33,814 nt of DNA from UBA6164 sp964344895 (GCA_964344895.1 CAYFPB010000006.1:1-33814), one strand, 5' to 3'. Counted from the first letter of the stretch, positions 1 to 10,927 are shown. The notes: generated by a model from the letters alone, not told the origin. A program made the numbers and translations.

Positions 1-759
1 ATAATTTTTTCTATTTATAGTTCAATAAGCTCATATTTTCATACAATACTCAGCTTTTTCTTTACTAGATACAACTGCAATAGCTTTTCATCATGCATTC
101 TTAATTAATTGAATTGCCATTGATCATACTCATCATGCTCATCACCATACTAATACAATACTACCCTTTTGCAACTTATTTCATTCCCATCAATATAACA
201 TTCTATATGCAGTAGCTCATGTTAACATAAAACCTGCAGAATCAGTCCAACTCAAATTTCAAGGTTTAAGTAAACATTGATGTTCTTGAACTAATCAAAA
301 TTGAGAAAAAGATCAATAATTTGATTCATATCACCATATATGTTGTGTATTTGAGAATGCATGATCATCAATAGATTCATTATTATCCCATCTTCAACAA
401 TGTAATATAACTTCATCTCATATTTTAACATTAGTAACCTCATCTCATACACACCAAACTATTCAAGCACCATCACTTCATCATATATGAAATTTTTCTT
501 TTTCTCATTTTTTATTTCTTTTGTTTATTACATTTATTGGCTTTCATAAACTAGCCCAAACATTATTATAATTAACTCAGGCAGCCATAATATAAACTAA
601 AACGTCTTTTTTTCAAACTTTAGGAACTTCTATTAATTCTTTTTTAAAAGCATTAATAGGTTCTCAAAACCTTTCTTCTCTAATTGTTTGAGCATACATA
701 AATTTTGGAATAGATCACAATTTTAATTTTTGTCAAATTTTAATTTTTTCTATAGTCAT
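1..759 (-). CDS. ccr: Crotonyl-CoA carboxylase/reductase, C-terminus beyond window
   Basis: First 253 residues of a zinc-type medium-chain dehydrogenase of the crotonyl-CoA carboxylase/reductase family. These enzymes reduce and carboxylate crotonyl-CoA or other 2-enoyl-CoAs with NADPH and CO2, giving ethylmalonyl-CoA or related extender units. Visible signatures are AAGVNYNNVWASLG (59-72), HIGGSDGAGIVW (91-102), IWGYESNYGSF (141-151), TAYRMLYG (183-190) and the nucleotide-binding loop VLVWGGAGGVGSMAIQL (202-218). The Asn in NYNNVW and the Glu in WGYES match positions described as CO2-binding in characterised carboxylating members, which favours a true carboxylase over a plain enoyl reductase. 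The last CO2-binding residue, a His, lies outside the window. The family is about 410-450 aa, so roughly 160-200 residues are missing at the left edge. It diverges from the MaoC-like gene and lies beside the PKS, so extender supply is the likely role. Many glycines are UGA-coded. Confidence 0.9.
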
Positions 760-838
760 AAAAATAATTGTAATTAATTATAATATAATTATAATATAAT
801 TTAATATTTTACAAATTAATAATTAAATTATATTATCC
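760..838. promoter_or_regulatory. Divergent promoter region, ccr / MaoC-like gene
   Basis: The 79 bases between the two divergent start codons are almost pure A/T with several overlapping TATAAT-like hexamers on both strands (around 780-805). No clear -35 element or Shine-Dalgarno sequence can be picked for either gene. The shared spacer suggests the two are transcribed under similar conditions, but this is inferred from layout only. Confidence 0.4.
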
Positions 839-1441
839 ATGATTAAAGCTTGTTGGTGAAATAAAAGATGTAATGTGTTACATTTATTTAAAAGTTTTAA
901 TACTTTTAGTAATTCTAAAATACTTCTTATATGAAAAAAATTTAAACCATTGATAAAAAATAACTATGTAACAAATGAAATGGTAAAAATACATTGAAAA
1001 ATATATAATGATTTATATATTCCTCATATTATTGATAAAAATTGATATATATCTTTCACTTCTGAATGGTTATGAGAAAATAAAGATAAACAAAGTACTT
1101 TTGTACACTGAACTACAACTCTTTGATTAATTAATTGATACTTAAGAAGTATTTTTTGATTTCAAGATAATACTGAAATATTATTAACTTGATTTGATTA
1201 TGTAAGATTCCCTGCTCCAAATCCTACTTGATGAAAAATTAGCTCTATTTTTACATTAACATGAATTAAAAATAATATAATATTAAATACTAATAATAGT
1301 ACTAGAAAATGAATATCATTAACTTTTGAAGCTAAACTTTTTAATAGTCTTATTAAAAAAAGGATTAATGAAGAGAATATAAGACCTATCTGTAAAGCTT
1401 CTGTTAATGTAATTTTTATATCACCATCAGATATTACTTAA
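839..1441 (+). CDS. MaoC-like hotdog-fold dehydratase homologue, probably altered active site
   Basis: 200 aa. FVHGTTTLGLINGYL (88-102) matches the IAHGFLTLSL helix of MaoC-type (R)-3-hydroxyacyl-CoA dehydratases, and YVRFPAPNPTGGKISSIFTL (121-140) matches their conserved NYGLDKVRFPAPVPVG strand. The segment between (71-87) is shorter than in the family and lacks the D-x-x-x-x-H-x-D stretch carrying the catalytic Asp and His, so activity is doubtful. A working member would make 2-enoyl-CoA such as crotonyl-CoA, the substrate of the divergent ccr product. It converges on the PKS gene with 7 bases between stop codons and no clear terminator. The first ~50 residues do not resemble anything I know. 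It could instead be a structural or binding relative of the family. Confidence 0.7.
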
Positions 1442-1448
1442 AAGTTAA

Positions 1449-4400
1449 TTATCTTAATTTATTTATTGTTTTTTTAAGTATATCCATATATATTTTTGTC
1501 CATTCATTAATTGTTTCATCTGAAAATCTATGAAACTGATACCAAAAATTACACCTTAATCATCAATCAAAAAAATCAATAATTAAAAATAATCAAACCA
1601 TTTCTTTTAATTCTTTTGTTTCTAATCACTTAAATCCTTGTTGACCAATTGGTCATAAAGACTCTAAAACATTAACATCTATATTATTTTCTTCCTTCAA
1701 GTAATTATTCATCATTATATAAGCATCTGCAAAATAAGTATTCTTAGGTTCTTTACTAAATATATCTACATTTTTAATTAAGTCTGAGGTAGGATAACGA
1801 CACCTCATATTAATGTTCATAATGAAATTATGTATATTTAATAATTGCTCTTGTATTGAATTTGCATTTAAATCTAAATATACTGGATAATGATTAACAA
1901 ATGATCATATTACATAATCAAATTTATTTATTGGACGTCAATTAGCAATTGTTCAAAATAATACTTTTTTTGTATTCATAAATTCTGATAAAAAATATGA
2001 ATATGCAAGAGTCATAATTGAAAATATAGATACTCCATACTTGATTCAAATTTCTTTTAATTTAGTTTCAAGTGAATCTGAAACATTTATAGAAAAACAT
2101 TTTGATAAATAAGGAACATATTTTATTGAAGTTAATCATGGTAATACAGGTATTTTTTTTAAACTTGAATAGTAATTTTTAAAAAAATTATTATCTAAAA
2201 TATAATCTTTTGATAATAAATAATTTTTTTGCCACTCTATAAAGTCAAAATATGATACAGCATTTTTATTAACAGCTATGGTATTACCTTTAATATAATT
2301 AATATAATAGTCTCTTAATTTATTTGTAAATATTGAAATTGAAGTTCAATCAAACTCTAAATGATTTAAAAAAATTAATATAATAAAAGTATTTTTATTA
2401 ATTACAATAGAATCTATTCTCCAAGGTAGTTCTATATTATAATTAGGTGGGTTATTGTAATGAAACTCTTTTCTTTCTATTAAAAATTTTTCTTTTTCAA
2501 TATTTGATTTATTACTTATATCAAATATATTAGATGAAATTTTATTTATAAGATTTTTTATATTTAATATAGTTATTCATTTTTTAGTAATTATAGAAGA
2601 TAAAATTTTATCTTCTTCTAAAATTTGACTTAATGAATTAATATAAGCTTCTTTATTAAAATTAAAATTAAAAATTATTGGGACTAATAACCTTCAGTAT
2701 CATTTATCAATTAAATAAGTCCGTCTTTTTTGTTGTTTAGAAATATCATGATTTATATATTTTTTTTTATTATTAATACTTAAATTATTTTTAGTTTCAT
2801 ATATTCTTTTGTTTGAATCAATAATAATACTTTTAAGATATTCTTCTAGCTCTATTATTGTTGAATACTCATAACATAAATTAAATGGTAATTGAACTCA
2901 TATTTGTTCTTGAATAGAATTTCTAAATTGAATAGAAGTTAATGAATCCATTCAAGCTTCAAAAAAGTTTTCATTATTCTTTATATCTTTGTACAATAAT
3001 TTTTTTAATAATCTTTTAAGTAAAAAATTTATATTATTTTTTTTATTATCTTTAATATTATTATTTTTATTTACAATAAAGTTTGAAAAAATATTATTAT
3101 TTTTATTTCAATAAGAATTGTTTATTCTTTCCCAATTTAAAGCAGCAAAAGATATTTGTCATAAATAATTTCATAAAATAATATTTTTTAAAGCATTTAT
3201 TCATTTTTCTGAATTAAATGGTATGATTCAAATATTTTCTAGTTTTTCTAATATTGTATAATTTCATTTTAATTCTCACACATTCTTCCAAGCTCACCAA
3301 TTAATAGTAGTTGTTGGAATTCACTGTTTATTAAAAGTATTACAAAAATTATCCAAATAAGAATTTGAAATTGCATGATTAATCTGTCAAGCATTTCATA
3401 ATAATGATGTTAAGGATGAGAATAATATTAAAAAATCAATATTTAAATTTAATTTATCAATACAATATTTTATATTTAAAGTTCAATTAACTTTTGGAAT
3501 AAAAGAAATATCAATATCATTAATTGATAAGTTTAAAAATGTTTTATCATAAACAACTCAAGCTGAATGAATTATTCATCAAATATTATTTTTAGAACTT
3601 AATTTTTTAAATATATGTAATAAATTCAATTTATTTCATATATCACAAGAAATATATGTAATATTAATATCATTGTATTTTTTTTCAATATTTTTTATTT
3701 TATCTCATTTATTAGATTTTCTTCATATTACAATAATTTTTTTTGCTCATAAATTTATTAATAACTCTATAGTCTTTAATCATATACCTCATCAGCCTCA
3801 TATAATAATATAACTTTTAAAATTTGATAATTTTGAAACTTTTTTCTTAATATTCTCAACTTTATGAATTTTTGGTAAATAGCAGATTCAATTTCTAATA
3901 CCTATTTGTTTATAATTATTATTTGAATTAGAGCTTTTTATAACTTTATCCAAATTATAAAAATTTAAATCATCTATATCAATAACTTTTATATCAATAT
4001 TTAATAATTCTAAAGATAGTACTTTTTGAATTCAATATGCTGATGATTGAAAGTTATCAGATACTACATCATCTTTTAATATAGAACAACAATTTTTTGT
4101 TATAATAGTAATTTTATGATTATAATATCATAAATTGCTATTATTTGAAGCAATTATTTTAATTAATAAAAGAAGATTTTTTGTATAATTTAATCATTTT
4201 TGTGCAATATCTTTACCTTCTAGTGTAAAATAATATATAATAGAAATTGAACCATTAATATCATCAAAAACTTTATAATATTGTTTATTGTAATTAATTT
4301 CATTTGTTGAAAAAAACTTTCATTTATTAATTTTTGTATCAAAGTATTTTTTAAATAATAAATTATCAAAGTTTTCCTCTGATGATGAAATAAAAAATAA

Positions 4401-7109
4401 ATTATCTGAATAATTAGAAGTGTTTAATTCATTGAAATAGTTATTATTTTTATTCCAGGTTAATTTATAAAAATTATTAAGTTTATTATTTATCAAATCT
4501 TTATTTCAAATCCAATAAGACTTTTTATTTAGAGGATATCATGGGATACTTACTTTATTTCATTTAAATAATATATCTTTGTAATAATTATTTATATTAA
4601 TATTATATCAATTATTATATAATTCAGATAATAAAAATAATATATTATAATTATTATTTTGTTTAAAATTAAGAAAATTTGATACTGTTATATCTTTTCA
4701 GGATAATACAGTATTTGCTATATTTGATAGAATATTTTTTGTTCAAATTTCAATATAAAATTTTCATCACAAATTATGAGATAATTCTAAAGATCCTTTA
4801 AAATTAACAGTTTTTCTTAAATGTTTAGTTAAATAATCTATTGATAAATCATCTTTTTTTAATAACCTTAAAGTTAAACTTGATATAAATGGTATACTTG
4901 GCTCATTTACTTTTGTTAAACTTATATTAGAATAAAATTTTATAATAATTTCATCTATAAGAGGAGAATGTCATGGTTTTTTAACATTTAGAATCTTTGT
5001 TTTTATATTTAATAAATCACATTTTTTAATTATATTTTCAATACTATTTTTTGATCAAGATAATATAGTCTGGTTTGATGAATTTATAGCAGCTATTGAT
5101 ACATTTTTATAATTATTTAAGTCTAAATTATTGTCAATAAATTCTATATCTCTAAATATAGATAACATTAAACCTTCTTTTTGAATAGAATCTAATAATT
5201 CTCATCTAAAATATACAATTTTAATTATTTCATCTAACTCCATCATTCAAGATATATATAATCAAGAGTATTCCCCTAAACTATGTCAAATGATGAAACT
5301 AGGTAATACTCATATCTGAATTAATAAAAATGATAATGAAATCTGATATGAAACAATAGCTAATCAAGAATATTTTAATTTTTTTAAATAGTTTCATGAT
5401 TTATTTCAAAATAATATTTCTTTTATAGAAAATCATAATTCTTTAATTCATATTTTATCAATTTCATCTAACTTTCTTCTAAAAGATTCAAAATTATTAT
5501 ATAAATCTAATCACATTTTTTGATATTCACATCAATAACCTGTAAACATAAAAACAGTTTTTCAATTATCATTATTTAATAAGTAATTATTACTAGTTAG
5601 TTTTCTAATTAAATCTTCTTTTGAGCTAAATACAATTCATAATCTTTGATTATATTGTGTTCTTCATGTACATGCTGTAAAACAAAAATCATTTAAATTA
5701 TCATCTAATATTTTTATTTTTTCTAAATAAGATTGTCTAAGCAGCTCTAAATCTTGTTCTGTCTTTGCTGACATTAACAGAATATTTCAATTATCTAAAT
5801 TATTAGATATTTTTCAATTATTATATGAACTTAATGTTAGATGAACATTAGTTCATCAATATCAAAATGAACTAATTCAACAAAATCTCTTCTTACTAAT
5901 ATTTTTAGACCATTTAGTTGTTTCTGTAGAACTATAAAATATATCTGAATTATCATTAATCCATGAAGAGTCAGAATATATTTCCTTAGGAATTATATTA
6001 TGTTTTAAACACATAATAGTTTTTATTAATCAAGCAATTCAAGCTGACCAAGTTAAATGTCAAATATTTGATTTAATACTTCATATTGCACATTTACTTT
6101 TTTTTCATTTAAAAACTCTTTTTAATGCTTCATACTCAATCATGTCTCAAATTTGTGTTGCTGTTCAATGTGCTTCAATATATTCAATATCTTCAATATT
6201 TATTCAAGCATTTTTTATTGATAAGTTAATTGCTTTTTCTTGTCACACTATACTTGGTGCAGAATATCATGCACGATTTCATCAATCATTTGAAATTCAA
6301 GATCAATTTATAATTGCATAAATATTATCATTATCTTTAATTGCTTCATCAAGATTTTTAAGTACAACTATTCAAACTCAATTTCAAAAAACAGTTCAAG
6401 AAGATTCAGTTGAAAAAGGTTTACAATATCAATCTTTAGAAAAAACAATACCTTCTTCATACTTATATCATTTTGACTGAGGTGTAACAATATTTACTCA
6501 TCAAGCTATAGCCATATTACACTCTCAATTATTTATAGATTTTATAGCCTGATGAACAGATAATAATGAACTTGAACATGCACTTTGAACACTATAACTT
6601 GGTCATGTTAAGTTTAACTTATAAGAAACTCTAGTACATAGATAATCTTTATCATTTCATATCATATATTTGAAAGTATCTATTGACTCAAGAAAAGTTG
6701 TATTTCAATTATTTAACTCATTTTGTTTATTTAATATATTATTAAATAAGTAAGTACTTAATCAACATCATCAAAATACTCATACTACTGAATTTAAGTT
6801 CTTAAAATCATATCCTGCATCTTCCAGTGCTTGATGTGATTTTTCTAAAAATAACCTTTGTTGAGGATCCATTATTCTAACTTCATATTCAGAAAAATTA
6901 AAAAATCAAGCATCAAATTTATCAATATTATCTATTTGTCAGTATGACTTTATTAACTTATTATCTGAAATATTGTCTATATTTGATTTATCAATATGTG
7001 AAATACTTTCAGTTCAATTTTTAATATTTTCCCAAAACTCAAAATGATTTGTAGCTCAAGGGAATTCACAAGAAATTCATATAACTGCAATGTTATTAGT
7101 TTTATTCAT
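1449..7109 (-). CDS. Modular polyketide synthase with terminal condensation domain: KS-AT-KR-ACP-C
   Basis: 1886 aa, second protein of the assembly line. Ketosynthase (about 5-430): Cys178 in VQSACSSSLL, His314 in EAHGTATQIGD, His351 in NIGHLTWSAG, all catalytic residues present. Acyltransferase (about 455-860): Ser610 in GHSLGEY, His714 in KPGHSPL; the usual GQG motif reads GYG. The post-AT linker VSIPGYPLNKKSYWI is typical. Ketoreductase (about 1050-1310): GGGGGIG nucleotide loop near 1103, but the catalytic Tyr is replaced by His1245 in GQINHAISN. ACP: phosphopantetheine Ser1389 in FFEAGMDSLTS. Condensation domain (about 1440-1886): NHLEFDG, with catalytic His1583 kept and the first His changed to Asn, then GSFVNHYPV. 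There is no DH, ER, methyltransferase or thioesterase. The ATG lies one base after the stop of the upstream NRPS gene, so translation is probably coupled. Dozens of conserved Gly are UGA-coded. Confidence 0.93.
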
Positions 7110-7110
7110 A

Positions 7111-9627
7111 TTATATTTTTTTAACATAATTAATAATCTCTGATAATGAAGGATATTCAAATATTAGTATTGGGCTAAGCTTTTTTCAAATATGTTTTTC
7201 AATTTTTAATACAAACTGCATAGCTAAAAGTGAATTTCATCATAACTCAAAAAAATTAGCATTTTTATCAGTTATTTTTCATAATATTAAATTCCATTCA
7301 TTTTCAATCATATTTTCAAGACTTATATTTTGTTCTTCAATATCATTTTTATAATTTATATTATATGACTCTAAAGCTTTATAATCCACCTTTCAGGTTT
7401 GTGTTAGAGGAAAATTACTTATGAAATTAAAAGTATTCGGTATCATATATTCAGGTAATTTGTATTTTATTTCATCAATTATTAATTCTTCAGTAATATT
7501 ATTATCAACTTCAATAAAAGCATTTAGAGTTATTATATCATTATCATTCTTTGATAAAACTGCACAATGTGTTACATTTTTACATTCTAATATAACAGAC
7601 TCTATTTCTTGGATTTCAATTCTATATCATTGAATTTTTACTTGTCTATCAGTTCTTCAATGATAATATAATAATCATTGTTCATCAAGTGATCATAAAT
7701 CTCAAGTTTTATAAATAAATCCTTTCTCAATAAATGGATCTATAATAAAACTATTATTTGTAAGATTATTACTAATGTATCAGTTAGAAATAGTTAATCA
7801 TCATATATATATTTCTCATATTTCTCATATTTCAACTTGATTCATATTATTATCTAAAACATAAATAATTCAATTAGTTATAGGTTTTCAAATTGAAGGA
7901 AGAGATTTTTCATAACAAATATTTTTTCATAATATTTTATAAGCAGAAGCTACATGAGTTTCTGTTGGTCAATATTGATTCCATAATATACATCTTTTAT
8001 TTTTTAAAAAAAATGATTTAATAATTGGAGAAATCTTTAATACTTCTCAAGCTGTAATAATTTCTTTTAAACTATTTATATTTTTTTTAACTAATACTCA
8101 ACAAAGTAATTCTAATCAAAAATATGGAATAAATAATCTATTAACTTTATTATCAGATAATATTTTTGCTAATTTTAAAGGAGATTTTTTTTCATTATCA
8201 TCAATTAAAACTAATGTTCATCATGTGCATAAAGTAGAGAATATTTCTTGAAAAGATACATCAAAATTTAATGATGCAAATTGAGATGTAATATTAATCT
8301 TTTTTAAATTTTTTCATGATTCTTTGATTTGCCATTTTATTAAATTATATAAACATGATTCACTCATTTTAATTCATTTAGGTCTTCATGTTGATCAAGA
8401 AGTATATAATATATAAATTTCTTGATTAAAATTTTTAAAATTTGATAATTCTTGAATTTTAGTATTTTTAAATTCTAAAATTGTATCAAATAAAATTTTT
8501 TTATCTCTATCTACTATTAATTTATCTTCATATTTTTTATCATAAATATATATACATGCATTTACATCTTTTTGTATATAACTAAGTCGGTCCTTAGGAA
8601 AAGTAGGATCAAGTGGAACATATGCTTTACCTGCTCTAATAATTCAAATAATTAATGCAATAGTGTTTATTGATTTATCTAAACAAAAGGCTATTGGTCA
8701 ATTTTTATGAACATTAGTTGTTATCCAATTTGCTATTTTAATACTTTTTTCATTTAATTCACTATAGGTAATTTTATTAGTTCATTTTCATTCTATTATT
8801 GCTATTTTATAACTATTAAATTTAACATTATCCTGAAATAAATTAATTATTTTAAAGTTATTCTGAGTTTTATTTTTTTTTGGATTAATTAATAATGTCT
8901 CTCATAAAGTACTTGATTGAATTCTATCCTTAATTTCATATTTATTAGAGTTTATTACAGATATTACCTCTTCATAAATCATTACTCATGCTCATATTGG
9001 ATTTCTAAGGAGTATTATTATATCATTACATGAATTATATATCTGATCTAATATCTCTTTTTTAAATTTTAATCAATTAGTCATAAATACAAAATCATAA
9101 TTTCAATAATTAATTTTTTCTGCATAGTCATTTATATAAATAATTTTAGTGTTTCATTTGTATATTTTTTTTATAATTCATTTTGAATAATTGATAGATT
9201 CTTGATTTACATCAATTAATATCCATTCATTAACTTTAGGAAAATAATCAATTAATCAAAATAATGTTTCTGGATATGGTCAAGATCACAACAGAACTCA
9301 TTTCTTTATATTTTCTTTTAAAGGAATAAGTTTTAATTCATAAGAAATATCTCAAAAATATCATTCTTGATTAAGTAAATTTTTATTTATAGATTTATCT
9401 AAATCAAACTTTTTTACAAAATCTACTTCTTTTTGAAAAATATAATCTCTCCATAAAGGTCAAAAAAAATTAGTTAAACTAATTAATTTATTATTACTAA
9501 TATTTAAATTGTATAAATTACTCTTATCAAATTCAATCAAATAATTCCAAAATATTTTTGCAATATCATTAAAAACTACTTCTCAATTAATCAACTTAGA
9601 TCTAAGATATATAAATTTTTCTATCAT
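7111..9627 (-). CDS. NRPS loading protein: SAM-like domain, adenylation domain, peptidyl carrier domain
   Basis: 838 aa. The adenylation domain (about 262-760) shows GKAYVPLDPTFPKDRL, YTSGSTGRPKG (407-417), FDVS (near 454), YGPTE (near 552), YKTGDLG, GRTDRQVKIQGYRIE and the terminal Lys of TGKVDYK. The pocket residues, aligned by eye to PheA, read DVQFIAQVAK, close to proline codes. The carrier domain (765-838) has FFELGGNSLLAMQ, with the pantetheine-bearing Ser near 798. Residues about 60-235 form a Rossmann-like SAM-binding region: VLLGSGPYPETL followed by ILIDVNQESINYSKG, resembling class I methyltransferases or nicotianamine synthase; its substrate is unknown. No condensation domain precedes A, so this is a loading module. 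The gene starts 19 bases after the dipeptidase gene stop and ends one base before the PKS start, consistent with one operon. The predicted amino acid would pass to the ketosynthase. Confidence 0.93.
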
Positions 9628-9646
9628 AAAATATATATATTAATAA

Positions 9647-10483
9647 TTAATTTTTTAAAAATCATGTATATCAATAAAAAGCAGCTTTTTTATTATATAT
9701 ATATGCCCATATTTGATCTCAAAAACTATAATGCCACCATTCATGTGGATGATATGCAAATCATACTGATATCATGGCATTAAATAAAATTCTTCTATTT
9801 TTTAATGCTTCTTCTTCTGTAAAATTTAATAATTGTTCATGTTTATCTTCAAAATGACTTAAAAATGATTTATCTGTTGTATCATCAAATATTGTTCACA
9901 TTTCAAGTAGTAATCAAGTTTTTTTATCAATAAGTGTAAGGTCTAATGCTCAACCTGTTAAATGTGGAGCAACATGCTTTTTTAAATCATTAATATCTTT
10001 TGGTCATTTGACCCAATATTTACTTAACTCGTTATTAATCCAAGTTATACTTTTATTAGGATATTTTTTCTTTAAATAATTAGGCACCCAATTAGAATAA
10101 AAATAATTTTGTACTTCAATAGGTCTATAAGCATCAAAAACAAATAACTCTAATCAAAAGTCATATAAAATTTTATTAACTTCTTGTAACATTTGTGCAA
10201 CAGTACTACGAACAAGTAGTTTATTTATTGATCATGGTATTGATTGATAATATGGAGGATTTCTATCAGAATAATAATAATTAAATCATTTTATACCATA
10301 ATTTGAGATATCAACCATTTTTTCTTGATATTTATCATTATTTTTATCAATTAAAATTTCTGAATAATTTTTTTTATCCAAACTTTTTACTTTTATATTT
10401 ATTTTATTTTTTAATTTTTTTCTATTTGTTAGCATGAATATTAATAAAAAATATATATAATATATATTTTTTATTTTTTTCAA
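9647..10483 (-). CDS. D-alanyl-D-alanine dipeptidase, VanX/DdpX family, probably exported
   Basis: 278 aa. This zinc dipeptidase family cleaves free D-Ala-D-Ala and related dipeptides. Family signatures: FDAYRP, the zinc motif HLTGGALD (His174, Asp181), LEMGTIFDD, and EWWH with catalytic Glu248 and zinc ligand His251. The spacings equal those of VanX (H-x6-D and E-x-x-H). The chosen start is TTG at 10483, the first possible codon after an upstream in-frame TAA. It adds a basic, hydrophobic leader (MKKIKNIYYIYFLLIFM) typical of an export signal or membrane anchor. The alternative ATG at 10435 would remove the leader and give a 262-aa cytosolic form. It is the first gene of the NRPS-PKS operon. 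Self-protection, recycling of cell-wall peptides or action on another cell's wall are all possible roles; none is shown by sequence. Confidence 0.88.
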
Positions 10484-10579
10484 GTTTTACTGGCTCTTTT
10501 GTAACTTAAAAAGTCAATAAAATATTTGTAAACCATATTTTCCCCCTTCCCTAAAAACATAAATAAAACATATTTTTAT

Positions 10580-10613
10580 AATATATTAACATATTATAAT
10601 ATGTTAATATATT
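10580..10613. promoter_or_regulatory. Perfect 34-bp palindrome upstream of the NRPS-PKS operon
   Basis: A perfect inverted repeat with no central spacer (17-bp arms centred between 10596 and 10597, core AACATATTATAATATGTT). It lies in the 216-base gap between the dipeptidase start (minus) and the HAD-like fragment (plus). The position suggests an operator for a dimeric regulator. There is no long T-run directly after either arm, which argues against a simple terminator. The gap otherwise holds only A/T-rich sequence and a short CCCCCTTCCC tract near 10543. Confidence 0.5.
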
Positions 10614-10699
10614 GTTTTTCTGATTTTTTTTATTTCAATCTTGAATATAATTAATAAAATATTATAATAATCATAATTATATTTCAATATTACTTAAAA

Positions 10700-10927
10700 A
10701 TGAAAATAATATTTTTTGATATATGATGAACTTTAATGGATACAACTGAAGATTTGTTTTCTAAAGTATCTGTAAATAAAGAAATTCAGAAAAATTTTAA
10801 AGAGCTATTTCAGTATGAAAAATCATTATTACATAATGATAATTTTAAAAGTGTTAAAGAGTTATTAAATACTTGTTGAAAAAAATTAAAAATTGAAAAA
10901 AATTGTGAGCTAAATCAATTCTATTAA
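10700..10927 (+). CDS. HAD-like hydrolase N-terminal fragment
   Basis: 75 aa. It begins IIFFDIGGTLMDTTEDLF, the first strand and motif I loop of haloacid-dehalogenase-like phosphatases. The family motif is DxDGT; here the second Asp is Gly (DIGGT). The rest (31-75) is charged and probably helical, but motifs II-IV (Ser/Thr, Lys, DD) are absent, and the full family needs about 200 aa. Nothing recognisable continues downstream in any frame. It is probably a decayed remnant, or less likely a small protein that kept only the fold's first element. Confidence 0.6.

Noticed and set aside
7421..7633. Plus-strand ORF of 70 codons
   Set aside because: It lies antisense within the carrier/adenylation region of the NRPS gene, whose minus-strand translation carries clear motifs.
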